This document shows positions 44,855 to 56,000 of a stretch of DNA of 64,000 nt, piece by piece. The notes beneath the pieces were generated by a model that worked only from the letters and a program-made list of their open reading frames with translations, made no database searches and was not told the origin of the DNA. The DNA is from Eublepharis macularius (lineage: Eukaryota > Chordata > Lepidosauria > Squamata > Eublepharidae). The first letter of the stretch is position 1, and each line of letters opens with the position of its first letter. The stretch is from assembly GCF_028583425.1 (NCBI RefSeq), contig NC_072795.1, positions 10,439,001 to 10,503,000 on the forward strand, given 5' to 3'. Both the position numbers and the translations under genes were made by a program.

Positions 44855-45240
44855 CACCCAGTGGGGGCAGGGAATCCCCAGCTTCCACCCTCCATCCCAC
44901 ACCACCACTTACCTGGCCAGCGGAGGGGAAAGGCATGGGAATGGGCCTTCCAGGCACTCTCCTGGAGTGGAGCAATAACATGATGATGTCACTTCCTGGG
45001 AGTGATGTCATCACAGTGCCTTCAGAGCATTCCCGCTCTTCGCAGCTGGCTGATTTGGGTCAGCTGCAAAGTGCATGCATAGTCGCATGCCTGTGTGATG
45101 AGCAAAGACATGGTAAGTGCTACCCCTGCCCTCACCATGAGAGTAGGGGGACCTGGCAACCCTCTGTAAGACACTTTGAGTTCCTGCAAGGAAGAAAGGC
45201 AGATAAATTTTATAAATAAGTAAAGTTAATAAGTAAGTTA
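44855..45240. repeat. Dispersed GATGTCATC repeat and LINE tail
   Basis: Contains GATGATGTCACTTCCTGGGA and GTGATGTCATCACAG as near-palindromes. It ends with GTAAGACACTTTGAGTTCCT and an AAGGCAGATAAATTTTATAA tail like a LINE 3' end. Confidence 0.5.
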
Positions 45241-45461
45241 CTGCCTCACTGAGAAAAGCCCCAGAGTCCTGCCTTACCTTCTGTAAGGGCTGTTATATAA
45301 CACTGAACCTCTTCCGCTGGCTCTTTCTCCTGCCTGCTACAGAAGGGCCTCTGACAGAGATTGGCTGAGCTGTTCAAGTCCTGAAGTGCACCAGAAGAGA
45401 AGAAGCAAGTAGAGCCTGTAAAGGGAAGCTTACTTGTTAGCTTGTCCCCAGGAGAAAGGCC

Positions 45462-45610
45462 GTTTCCACACACATTAAATAATGTACTTTCAATACACTT
45501 TAGAAATCCTTTGGAAGTGGATTTTTTGTTTCACACATGAAAACCTAGTTCCAAATGATCACTAAAGAGCATTGAAAGTGCATTATCCAACGTGTGTGGA
45601 AGCAGCCAAA
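45462..45610. repeat. 149-bp palindromic MITE
   Basis: It begins GGCCGTTTCCACACACATTA and ends with the imperfect complement CCAACGTGTGTGGAAGCAGCC. The inner arms ATAATGTACTTTCAATACAC pair with TGCATTGAAAGTGCATTA-like sequence. It lies about 170 bp before P450 exon 2. Confidence 0.75.
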
Positions 45611-45780
45611 GAAAGGAGCAAAGGCAAAAAACCCAAGTTGTGCGCTCAAGGAAAACTGGGAAGGCGAGTGTGTTTAGAGAGCTACACCTGTGCATCACAG
45701 AAAGAGGAAAGAGTATGCGTTGAAATCAGTTTGTTTGTAGGAATAACGTTTGTTCTTGTCTCTTTTCTTGTTAATGGCAG

Positions 45781-45943
45781 TTGGCAAAGATTTATGGAAA
45801 TATATACACTCTATGGATAGGGTCTAAACCTGTAGTTGTACTTTCTGGATTCCAAGCTGTGAAAGAAGGACTTATAAATCATGCAGAACACTTTGCTGAG
45901 AGATGTGAGACCCCTTACATTAAAGCTTTCACAAATGGGAAGG
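45781..45943 (+). CDS. CYP2J: Cytochrome P450 family 2 gene, exon 2
   Basis: The 163-nt exon is preceded by a pyrimidine tract and CAG and followed by GTGAGT. It starts LAKIYGNIYTLWIGSKPVVV, the beta-1 sheet region, continues with LSGFQAVKEGLINHAEHFAE (B-helix region) and ends AFTNGK. It splits the next glycine codon after its first base, as in all CYP2 genes. Its size equals the family standard. The open reading frame joins exons 1 and 3 without a break, so purifying constraint is likely. Only this one copy of exon 2 is present in the window, although three exon 1 copies are present. Confidence 0.92.
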
Positions 45944-46009
45944 GTGAGTTGTGTGAAGATCTTATTTCTCTTACAGAGAAATCACTTGTTTATTTGATTG
46001 ATACCCTGT

Positions 46010-46269
46010 CTTCTTCCCTCAGATTCTTGGTATTTAATAATGCAATTACAAACTGCAAGGACATTCAAACAAATAACATGCAACAGCAAAACATGCACCA
46101 AATAAAAATGCGCAGTTCAAAAATGAGGCCAAATATACCAAAACAGTTTACTCACCATCAAATGCCCTCTGAAAAAGAAGTGTCGAGCATGCCTTCCTAA
46201 ACGCAGACAGGGAAGATATCATTTGCACTCACTCTGGTAGGCCATTCCAGAGAATTCCCCCCATAGAGC
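46010..46269. other. Unidentified repeat-like segment in intron 2
   Basis: ATGCCCTCTGAAAAAGAAGT, CTTCCTAAACGCAGACAGGG and AGGCCATTCCAGAGAATTCC resemble a dispersed reptile repeat, but I cannot name it. Confidence 0.4.
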
Positions 46270-46960
46270 AAATCCATGTCTTCGCTGAAAGAAGGGGATG
46301 GGCAGGACAGGAGAGGTTGTTTGAAAGGGTTGGAGTGGTTCCACAGAGGGAGAGATAGAAAGAGGGACCAGCAGCCCCAAGAAATGAGGGGGGCCAGAGC
46401 AGTTCCATACCGCTCCGAGACACCTCACCTGTGCAGGTAGTACGGGCACTACTTATAACAGTTTGGGCATCATTGCCAGACACCAACCATCTTCCTGCCT
46501 TCAGGAAAGCATGGGATGGACTGGACAGCAGAGGTCTCCAAAGGGTTTGTAGAAGGAGAAATGGGGACCATGTGAGTGATGATGAAATGTGCAGACATGA
46601 ACCACCTTCCTGCCTTCGCAGAAAGGATGGGAGAGAAAGAACAGGAAAGGTCACTAGGAACAGTTAGAGTGGAAACAGGCCCGAGAACTGAGTGGGGCTG
46701 GTGCGGTTACCCACCACTCAGACACCTAACCTGAGCAGGCACTACTCACTACTGAGAGCCTTTCCTGCCTTTGCAGAAAGGAAAGAAGTCGAGAGACCCA
46801 TTCCCCACTGCTCAGAGGGCACAGTGGTTGCAATGGATCGGGGCACCGTGTGGCTCAAATACATGTGCAGCAGTTCCTGAGCTGTTGCACAAGTGACCAA
46901 AGGAGGCTGCCGCCAGCATCACCTACTTTCCTGCCTTCGCAGAAAGGAGGTGTCATGATG
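46270..46960. repeat. Degenerate tandem repeat next to transposase
   Basis: Units carry CTTCGCAGAAAGGATGGG-type starts, AGAGGACAGGAAAGG, a GGGGCCAGAGC/GGGGCTGGTGC block, and CCGCTCCGAGACACCTCACC. Unit starts are near 46275, 46500, 46610, 46770 and 46930. Lengths vary. Confidence 0.55.
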
Positions 46961-46981
46961 ATCTGGCTGTGCCAGAAAGGC

Positions 46982-47980
46982 CTAGCAAGGCCTCAAAAGC
47001 CTGTTAGCAGTGGGAGTAAGCCTGCCTAAACCTGACCCCAACGTGCCAGCCCTCATTTGAGATACCCGCTGGACTCGGCGAGCGAGGGTGCGCAATGATG
47101 GCATGGAGAACCAAGGGGCAAGATGCTTTAGTAGCCTGCAGAAGCCTATGCTCTCCACGATGGATAGAGGCAAGCCATGTAGGGCAATCGTCTCTGCCAA
47201 GACAAGAAGGCCCGCCTCCTGAACCCTCAACCTCACCGTTCTAAGCTGTGCTCTCCCAGACCTCGAGGGAACAACCTCTGTGAGCATGGCCTGCCTGAGC
47301 GCTCCGCTCCCACCAGTGTCACCCTCAGTGCAAGGATTCTTGCTTGGGGTGGATTCCAGTGACCCTCCCACTGATCTCCGCTCAGAACAGCTGGTCGCCC
47401 CCTTTCTCCCCCCAACAGATGTTTCACTGGGTGCGGATGGAGACCACAGGCTCGGGTGGTACGTCTTCAGGTGCCTAGTGAGGGCTGTCGATGACAGGTG
47501 CTTTGGGGTTTTGCCCCTGTGCACCAGGACATCACAGACACAGCACAGCACCACAAAGTGGTCATTAGGAAGGGCCCAAAAGTGCCTCCATACAGAGGCA
47601 TTGAAATGTGGACCACCAACTGTCCCAGGGGAAGGAGGACGATCGGTTACAGGCTGTGCTGTGGAGCTGGCCATGGACAATGGATTGAGGGGTGGACTGC
47701 AGGCAGGGACTCCACCGAGAGTTTGGAATGGGGACAGGAGGGATGTTTCATAAAACACAAACCATTCCTCCAGGGATCCATCACCCACCTCCTCTCCCCC
47801 CAGCGGAAAGACCTCTTTGTCCTCCTCCACAGCCCCTACAGGTGAATCTGGGGGAATGGGAGTACTCTTTGCTGCCCCCGAGCCACACCCAGCACAGCTT
47901 TCCACAAGTAAACCAGGAGGACTGCCTTTGCACTTCACACCACAACCACCTGTGGTGGCCACTACAACATGAAGACTCAT
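46982..47980 (-). pseudogene. hAT transposase, N-terminal part with BED zinc finger
   Basis: A 332-residue open frame. Around residues 125-175 it reads SVWRHFWALPNDHFVVLCCV, a CxxC pair, RGKTPKHLSSTALTRHLKTY and a final H: the aromatic, Cys2 and His spacing of a BED finger, the DNA-binding domain of hAT transposases and ZBED proteins. Residues 255-305 (LAETIALHGLPLSIVESIGF, LLKHLAPWFSMPSLRTLARRV) match the start of the hAT dimerisation/catalytic region. Family proteins run to about 600-700 residues. The RNase-H-like catalytic acids and C-terminal domain are absent, so it cannot catalyse transposition. The proline- and glycine-rich first 120 residues are unusual and may not be translated. Confidence 0.82.
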
Positions 47981-48028
47981 TGTGCCACCAAAGCAGAATT
48001 AAAGAGGACAGAAAAGGAGAGAACACTG

Positions 48029-48830
48029 TGAGCCCTCAGCAGAGGTGCCCACAGAGCTTGGCCCCAGAGCCTGGCAGCAGCCCTGGAACCAGAGGCAGGG
48101 GATAGAGCCCTAGCCCAGCACACCCAGAAGCCTGACCAGATCAGGCACTGATAATAATAATAGTAATAGTCAGGGTGAGCCCTCAACCAAGGTGCCCACT
48201 GTGCTTGGCCCCAGGGCCTGGCAGCAGCCCTGGGACCAGAGGCTTAGGCTAGAGCCCTAGCCCAGTACACTTAGAAGCCTGACCAGATCAGGCACTGATA
48301 CTAATAATAGTAATAGGGTGAGCCCTCAGCCAAGGTGCCCATTGAGCTTGGCCCCAGGATCTCGCAGCAGCCCTGGAACCAGAAGGAGGGGCTAGAGCCC
48401 TAGCCTAGCACTCCCAGATACCTTACAAGATCAAGCGCTAATAATAATGTAAGATCTCAGCTGATTTGCCCACTGAGCTTGGCCCCAGGGCCTGGCAGCA
48501 GCCCTGGAACCAGAGGATGGGGCTAGAGCCCTAGCCCAGCACACCCACAAGCCTGACCAGATCAGGTATTGATACTGATAATCAATTTGAGCCCTCAGCC
48601 AAGGTGCCCACAGAGCTTGGCCTCAGAGCCTGGCAGCAGCCCTGGAACCAGAGGATGGGGCTAGAGCCCTAGCCCAGCACACCCACAAGCCTGATCACCA
48701 GATCAGGCATTGATATTGTTAATAATAATAGTCAGGGTGAGCCCTCACCAGAGGTGCCCACTGAGCTTGGCCCCGGGGTCTGGCAGCAGCCCTGGAACCA
48801 GAGGGGATAGCTCCCTATCCCACCCACCAC
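48029..48830. repeat. Six tandem units of 130-150 bp inside the hAT element
   Basis: Each unit begins near GAGCCCTCAGCCAAGGTGCC, continues with GAGCTTGGCCCCAGGGCCTG and GCAGCAGCCCTGGAACCAGA, and usually ends GATCAGGCACTGATAATAAT. Starts are near 48029, 48177, 48322, 48453, 48590 and 48738. Single or double units occur in the shorter relatives at 19418-20489. Confidence 0.88.
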
Positions 48831-49636
48831 ACACAGAAAAAAGCTGAGCTCCAGTGCACTCTCCCTCTCTCTCTCCCAAAAGGCTATCAACAGCTCTGTT
48901 CCACTCTACTGCTTGCTGAAAGTGAAAGCCAGAACTGGGAGTGCAGTGCCCTTTTATAAGCAGAGTTCTCATGGAGAAAAGCAGGAGGTCTGTGGTTGGC
49001 AGTCAGAACTGCCTATCAGAGTTTGCAGGGATGAGATTGGAGTTCCCATGGCCATGGAACACCCCCCCACCTACCTACCTCCCCCCTGGTGTCTGCTCCC
49101 ACATTACCGATTGTAACCAATTTGCAGCTCCACACTTGGAAGGAAGACCTGCCCATCAAGCTAAGTTGGGCTTTGATTGGGGTGTCCAGGGCGACAGAGG
49201 GAGTGCAGACAGAGTTCAGGCACTCCCTCCTTTTGTTGCTGAGGCAATTGATTGAAGGTGCCTGAGTGTCTGGCTTCCTGAACGGCGGCCGAGCGCAACA
49301 AACGAGGCTTGCAACAACCACCTATTCGGCTGGAATGGCGCATCACAAACGGCCCTTTCGTGAGCAGCCGAGCGGCCTGTTCCTTGGTTTTTTCCGTTCG
49401 TAATGCTGTCCGTGCCCATGTCTAGACATGACACTCAGATTGGAAAGATTGATAAAGCTTTTGCTGATTTATTGAGTGTGGCAATTTTGGCAAAGTGAAG
49501 CTACAATGTAACTGAGAACAATTTTAATCGCCATTAGCATTCCACACCCTGGGAAACTCTTACAAGATGACTCAGCTCAACCCCACCCCTCCTGCGTAGA
49601 TAAAAATGACCTGCCAACATCTTTTCCACACTGTGA

Positions 49637-49990
49637 CACTGAGACATCTCTGTCTTTTGGTGCTACACCTCTGAAGATGCCAGCCACAGCTGCTGGCGAA
49701 ACGTCAGGAACTACAATGCCAAGACCACGGCAATACAGCCCGGGAAACCCACAACCATCAATTTCAATCTCGTATTAACACATGTAGTCGTGAATTGCCC
49801 TTTGTATTTTTGCAACAATTAATGACTGAAGACGTATACATGAGAGAAAGTGAATGTATTCTGCTGAAGGTTGTTGTGGGTTTTCCGGGCTGTATTGCCG
49901 TGGTCTTTGCATTGTAGTTCCTGACATTTCACCAGCAGCTGTGACTGGCATCTTCAGAGGTGTAGCACCAAAAAACAGAGATCTCTCAGT
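49637..49990. mobile_element. Two family-1 hammerhead repeats in opposite orientation with a spacer
   Basis: A plus-oriented monomer (49637-49759) has CTGAAGA, GCCAGC/GCTGGC and GAAACGTCAGG intact. A minus-oriented monomer (49868-49990) shows ATTTCACC in place of GTTTCGCC. They point away from their shared 108-bp spacer, the opposite of the head-to-head dimers. Confidence 0.75.
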
Positions 49991-49996
49991 GTAATG

Positions 49997-50654
49997 TATA
50001 GTGTAATGTATCCAACAATACAACAGAGCCACCCTGTGGTAGTAAACCATAACTACTCAAGTAACACCAATGTCCTTTAAATGTTAAAATGTGGTGTTAG
50101 CAGCAGTTCAACAAATTAAATTACAGTGTATTCAAAACGGTCCAATATAAGCAATGCCACAAACAGAGGACAGTAAAATGGGCTTCTGGTATTAATCCTG
50201 TTTCTGGAATCCAATTCCTTCATCAGGTGAAGTAAAGCAAAATCTTCAGCAGAATATATTGTCGAAGGCTTTCACGGCTGAAGAACGATGGTTGTTGTGG
50301 ATTTTCCAGGCTGTATAGCCGTGGTCTTTGTATTGTAGTTCCTGATATTTCGCCAGCAGCTGTGACTGGCATCTTCAGAGGTGTTGCCTTCGACAATATA
50401 TTCTGCTGAAGATTTTGCTTTACTTAACCTGATGAAGGAATTGGATTCCAGAAACAGGATTAATACCAGAAGCCCATTTTACTGTCCTCTGTTTGTGGCA
50501 TTGTTTATATTGGACCGTTTTGAATACACTGCAATTTAATTTGTTGAACTGTTGCTAACACCACATTTTAACATTTAAAAGACATTGGTGTTACTTGAGT
50601 AGTTATGGTTTACTACCACAGGGTGGCTCTGTTGTATTGTTGGATACATTACAC
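49997..50654. repeat. 658-bp palindrome with a family-1 repeat in its loop
   Basis: The arms of about 265 bp are almost perfect inverted copies: GTGTAATGTATCCAACAATA at the left, and its complement at the right. The arms end in CAGCAGAATATATTGTCGAAGG and its complement, flanking a central minus-oriented hammerhead repeat (about 50268-50385). Each arm carries a third hammerhead-like core. The structure lies in P450 intron 2, so it would be transcribed with the gene. Confidence 0.85.
50429..50455 (+). ncRNA. Hammerhead-like core, family 3
   Basis: CUGAUGA (50429-50435), A, a GGAAU/AUUCC hairpin with UGG loop, A, and GAAAC (50451-50455). The two core boxes are intact, but the bases bordering stem II are A and A rather than a pair. 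I could not assemble convincing stems I and III. The inverted copy lies at about 50200-50226 on the minus strand. Confidence 0.4.
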
Positions 50655-50986
50655 CATGGTCCATTGTATTATATTCAAGCGGAGGAGGCAGTTCACACAG
50701 TACACCATTTCTGCATGCAAGTTTCCCCAGTACTTATCGAGTTATGCATTCACATAGATCAATGTTAAATATGAATAAGGCAGTCATGGGAATTCATACA
50801 ACTAAAGAGTAGACATCAAGTATTTCGACTACTTGGAACAGAGCTGAGAAGAAAAGTGAAAGAGCCAGATTTGGTAGCTTAGTGTAGAACAGAGATGTGC
50901 TCAAGTCTGCATGTTCTAGGCTAGAAATCTGTTTTTTCTCACAAGAATTTCTGTAACAGTTTCTTATTGACTCTTAATGGCTTTAG

Positions 50987-51136
50987 GTATTATTTATTCA
51001 AATGGTCATAACTGGAAGCAGCAGCGGAAGTTTGGGGTTGTTACTTTGCGAAAGCTGGGACTGGGGAAGAAAGGCATGGAGCAACAAATAGAAGAAGAGG
51101 CCCTTCAGCTAGCTGAGACATTTGCACATTCAAAAG
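50987..51136 (+). CDS. CYP2J: Cytochrome P450 family 2 gene, exon 3
   Basis: The 150-nt exon lies between TTTAG and GTATGC. It encodes GIIYSNGHNWKQQRKFGVVT and LRKLGLGKKGMEQQIEEEAL, ending AHSK. The C-helix WxxxR motif is seen as WKQQR; its Trp and Arg contact the haem propionate. LGLGKK...EE is typical of CYP2. The first and last codons are split in the expected phase. Intron 2 before it is about 5 kb and packed with the hAT element and palindrome. Confidence 0.93.
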
Positions 51137-51585
51137 GTATGCAGTGCTAAGAAATTATGTCGGCATAGGCTCTAATCTTCAGAAATCCTACTTCCATAAT
51201 GAAGACTAATATAGATGAGTGCATATGATCCTTTACTATTTGATTAATGAGTTTAATTTGTTTGTAAAAGAAGCCATTGATTTTGAATGACGTTTGACTT
51301 GTTTTTCAGCGGCTTTGGCTAGAGCAATCACGTTAGATTGACAGATCAAAATTTTTCTCTCCCCAATTTATCTTCAGAACCATCTGTACAAAATTGGTTA
51401 ATTTAAAAGATAGTGATTGGTTTATGGTCATCTAGTAAGCTTCAAGGATGAGCGACAATTAAACCAAGAATGAGAGAGAATTAAACCAAAGCACTAACAA
51501 AAGTACCGGTCTGGTTATCAGATTGTAGAGACATTAACAATATTAACTAGACAGGCAAAATAAATGCAAATAATTTTATTTTCAG

Positions 51586-51746
51586 GGCAACCAATTGACC
51601 CTGCATTGTTCATCAGAAACTCAGTCGCCAATGTGATCTGTGCAGCAGTTTTTGGATTCCGGTTTTCTGTTGAAGATCAAGATTTCCTCCAAATGCTGGA
51701 AGCTATTCAATTTGTGTTAACATTTTCAGCTAGTTTTGTTTATGTG
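51586..51746 (+). CDS. CYP2J: Cytochrome P450 family 2 gene, exon 4
   Basis: The 161-nt exon has a TTTTCAG acceptor and a GTGAGT donor. It encodes GQPIDPALFIRNSVANVICA and AVFGFRFSVEDQDFLQMLEA, ending FVYV. This is the E to F helix region; NVIC..VFG.RF is a recognisable CYP2 signature. It ends in phase 0. Intron 3 is only about 450 bp, the shortest in the gene. Confidence 0.93.
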
Positions 51747-53050
51747 GTGAGTAGTCTTTTCCTTTCCGGCTGATTCACATGGGCCTCTGAAGTCTCTAGG
51801 AAACCATCTTTGGAGGCTGCTGTCAGGAGATGACAAGCTGTGAAACAATAAGTATCCCTCGATCACTTTCATTTAATCACATTTTTCCAATCAAAATTTC
51901 CTTCCCAAATTTCCTTCCCATCTGTGGGAAAAAGAGAAAGGGCTCCCCTGTTTTTTTTTCCCAGGGTGAGAAGTAGCTGGGATGACTCTGAGCTGAAAAA
52001 AAGCTAGACAGGCAGAGGGTTAATCAGCCTCTGGTCAACATCTGTGATACTCCTTGGCTGAAATTGGTTGCTTTCTGCAGGTTCTTTTCAAGAAAAAATA
52101 TCTCAAGAGAATATTGATGTATATTTACTCTCTTTTTAAAGAGAATCCCGATTTGTATTTTTAGATTACATTTTTGTTGTACAGGTGTAATTCTGAGTAA
52201 TCACATTGTACGACCAGTGTTTATCTTATGTGGCTTGTGGCTCTTGACATTCTTGTGAGTTTGAAATATGCAAATGATCAAATACTATTTGGTTCTTTTA
52301 AACGATCCAAATTCTAGAATTCTCTGGAGTGAAACAGATTTCTCATGGCCCAAGAAGCATGAAAAGCAAATTAGATATGAGTAGGGGTGTACACCACCAG
52401 AAAGTTTCAGTTTTCATGCTTCAGAATTTCAGAAGTGGGAAAAAGATTTGGAAAAAAGTGATTTCTGAAGTGGCAAGCTGCTTCGGAAATTGCTTCTTGC
52501 CCCACTTCGATATGCTCCGTGAAGATTTGGAACACATCGGAACTTCCTGACCCACCGCTTATTTCACCCAATGGGAGGAGAATGAGCAGGTTCCCTCCTC
52601 CCCCGCCCATTGGGTGAAATAAGTGGTAGAGGGGGTTCCCACGCTTCAGCTGGCAGGCGGGGGGACTGTGAGGCAGGAACATATATGGAACATAGAGATG
52701 CAGGATTGCAGGCAGTGTTTTCAAGGATTTCAGGAGACTGCTTAAAAAGAGTAAATCAAGCAATAGTGAATTAATATAGTTCATATTAGCGGAACTTGTA
52801 CTTTAACATGTATAACTTAAATGTTATAACTATGTGCATCAAGACTGATTTTCTTTCTTGACATTTCTGATACAGTGTCAATACAACTGTTTCAATTCTT
52901 AGATTTTTTTTTGGAAAGCAAGAGAGAATGTTTAGAAACTTTTTATTTATTTATTTATTTATTTTTATATAACAGATGAGGGAAACAGAATAGAAGGGAG
53001 AGGGGAGAAAAAAATCATATATTTGTAAATTTAACACATTGCACCATTTA
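51747..53050. other. P450 intron 4, proximal part, with a possible MITE
   Basis: No exon is present. A probable DNA-element fragment begins near 52382 (GTAGGGGTGTACACCACCAG). It contains the hairpin TTATTTCACCCAATGGGAGG and its complement at 52558-52622. A (TTTA)n run lies at 52942-52966. Confidence 0.5.
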
Positions 53051-56000
53051 CAGCGCAATCCTATGGCCGGCCCCAACGCCGACGCGGCTGCACTGGTGGT
53101 GTGGCGGCGCCGCCGGGCCGGATCCTGTGCCAGCAAAGTGTGGCCTCAGCGGCGCCCGCAGCGGCGCAGAGATGCAATTTTGGAGAACCAGAAAGTGTTG
53201 TGGGCGGGTCTGATCCACGGCCGCCGCCAGGCGCAGCCAAAGGGCGCTGTTCCTGACAAGCGTCAGGGGGAGGGGCCAGGAAAGGCGCAGCCTATGGGCA
53301 GCACGCGATCCCGGCCAGGCCCCAGAGCAGCAGGCAAACCGCGCCCATGCTGGCAGACTGCCTCGGCTCGTGTGTCGGGCGGGGCTCGCAGTCGGGAAGG
53401 AGAGGGGTGGGCGTAGTCTGAGAAGCCTTTCCCCCGTTTGCCCAATGTAGCACCAAGTCCCTGGCGGCCGCGTCCAGAGAGGTTGGCATGGGACTGGCAG
53501 GCGCCCTGCCATGAGGAATCCAGGGCAGCAGCCAGTCTCTGGCAGCAGGGGACAGCCCCCAAGTGGCGCCGAAGGGGAGGGCTGGCCTGAGGCCGCCACC
53601 AAGAGGCAGACACAGCGGGCCTGCCCCCTCATCCCCATCCCAAGGCAAAGAACACAGACACCCATTGCACAGAAATCAGCCTTTATTATTATATCATCCC
53701 ACCTCCCCCAGCAGACGTGAGGAAGGGGAGGCGTGTAGGAGAGCCGTCTGTGCAGCAAAACACCCCACCCCACCCCCAAGGCGGCAGCGGCGGTCACCGG
53801 CGAGGCCGGCGGCCGGACCCCCTTGGCCGTCCACGGGCCCGGCCTCTCGCACGCAACTGGGCCCGAGGGAGGGGTGCCTCTGGGGCGGGTGGAGCTGCTG
53901 CAGCGGGTGGGGCCGGAGGGTCGAGGATGGCGACGAGCCGCCCGAGCAGGGCTTCGGCACGGACTTGAGAGGCACACCCCACCCCTCCCAACAACCATGG
54001 CCTGTTGGCGTGGGAGGCTGGCAACTGCTCCACGGGATTGGATGCGAGGCAGGACGCCCTGGGGTGGAAGGTGTTGGAATGACCAATGGGGCTGCTGCAG
54101 ACGCCCGAGGGGCTGGACCCACTCTGGGAGGCGGCCGCTCATGGGACTGTGTTGCTGGGGCTGCGGCTGCGATGGGGGCGACCCTCCCCAGGCGCGCGAG
54201 ACCTCCTGCCCGGGATATGGCATCCACCTGCCACCACCCTGGATTCTCCATTGGTGGGGGCTAGGGTTCCAGCGAGCGGACCGTTTGCCCTGCCATCTCC
54301 CGCCCCCTTGCAGCTGCAGCTCGCACCACCCTCTCCCTGGCTTATCGTGTGCCAGCTACTCTCCCCACCGGGGATCCCCGCTCACATGCCCCGCCCCAAC
54401 CCTCTACCTGGCCATAGATACAGGGGGGTTAGCCGTGTTAGCCTGTGGTAGCGAATTCAAAAAGGGTCCCGTAGCACCTTTACAACTATCCAATTTTATT
54501 GTGGCACAGGCTTCTGAGAATCAAGTTCTCTTCGGCAGATGGGTGGTACAGACACTGGTCAAATACAGAGGAGGAGGGGGGGAGGAGGGAGGGAGGGGGC
54601 GGGGAGGCAAGACGGGGTGTGTCGGATACATTTGTGGCAATGTGCAGGTGGGGAGATGTGACGGGAGTGTTGGGGGAGGGGCGGAGGACGAAGTCAGACT
54701 CGCAGACACAGAAAACAGTTGTTGTACATCTCGTTTTATTGCACTGGAAAGAGCGGGCTTGCGTTTAGGCTGGCGAGGGAGCCGGAGCATTCCACACAGC
54801 CCTCCTTCCCGCTCGGAGGGGCGGGGCTGGGATGCAGGCCGCGGCGCGACGGTGCTTCCTGGGCTGCAGCCAACCGTCCGTCAGAGATGTTTGGGGAGGG
54901 CGGGGCGCGGGGGAGCAGCCATGCCCTGGACGTGCCTGTGGGGGAAAAAGACACGTGTGGGCTTTGCCTCATTCCACTGGCAAGGCAAGCCCCACACTCC
55001 GCCATCGGGGGGGGGTTGCACATGGTCGAGGGCAGCAGCTGATGCATGACGGTCTGGTGAGGATGCACTCGGCCTTGGCACGCCTTTACCTCTAAGGGAG
55101 AGAATGAGCTGGTCACAACAAACACCTGGCCACATGTGGTTTTCGAGGCGCCTGCCTCTGAGGCAGCCAGGGGCGGCCATGGTTGCCCCCCACCCCTGCT
55201 GGGCCTCACCCAAAGCGGCAAGTGAGCGGGTGGGTTCAGGTGAATGGGCGGTTTGCACTAATCTGCGGAATGCCCCCCCACCTCCTCCTTACCTGTCAGC
55301 GCTCCGTCGGTCATCACCAGGTGGGAGCGCCAGAGTCAGGGCACCTGCAAGGAAACGGGAGAGCATGCGGTTAATTTGCAAAGTGTCATTCCCTTCTGCC
55401 ACGGAAGGGTTAGTTTGTTTGTGCTTAGTTAGAAGCAACTAGCATGCATCAGTTAGCTGTGGAGTCATTCTTTCTATCACGGTAGAAAGAGAGTTAGGCA
55501 GACATTTGCACCTCTTCCCCTTTATGCGAAGTTCCCCCAGTTTTTCGCAAAGTCCCCGGAGTGCATTCTGCGCCTGCCAATGTGAATGCCCTCAGCCCGT
55601 TTCGGTTTTCAAAGGGGCAATGCCACTCAGCAGACGGGCAGAGCCTCCGGCCGAGTGCTCACTTACCTGGGGGTTTGGGCGGCGCTGGCCGGATGTTTTG
55701 TAGGGCGCGGTCGCAGGTGATTGGGTGCAGAGAGGGGGGCTCGTCCACGCCGGGCGCGCACGCTGATTGGTCCCCGGGATAGTTCTCATCCTATGCTCCT
55801 TCGGGCCATAGGGGCGGGGCGAGGCGCTCAGAGAGGGGGCTGATTTTTCGCCGTTCCATGGACGCCTATGGGCTACGCCTTCTTTTTCCGTGGCGTAGCT
55901 TTTTTGCGCCGCTGTGGGCGTTCCCGCTTCTGGAGGAGCTTAGGGAGCGGACTAACTCTGACCCCGCCTTGCTCCCCGCCCCCCCCTGCGTCGGCGTAGG

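Larger units (their letters stand above)
46270..49429 (-). mobile_element. 5' portion of a hAT transposon, probable source family
   Basis: On the minus strand the element starts at 49429 with TAGACATGGGCACGGACAGC. It carries the family's subterminal blocks, then about six tandem 140-bp units (48829 down to 48029), then a transposase N-terminus (47980-46982), then a degenerate tandem region. The other end was not identified, so it is truncated or rearranged. The terminal sequence and subterminal blocks match the non-autonomous elements at 19418, 34643 and 43600, which look like deletion derivatives. Confidence 0.72.

Noticed and set aside
48141..48186. Run of tyrosine codons suggesting a small peptide
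   Set aside because: It is the AATAATAATAG tail of a hAT internal tandem unit.
53048..55049. Long open frames on both strands of the GC-rich block (up to about 408 codons)
   Set aside because: They overlap each other on both strands, have arginine/proline/glycine-rich compositions typical of GC-rich noncoding DNA, and show no domain, start context or splice pattern.
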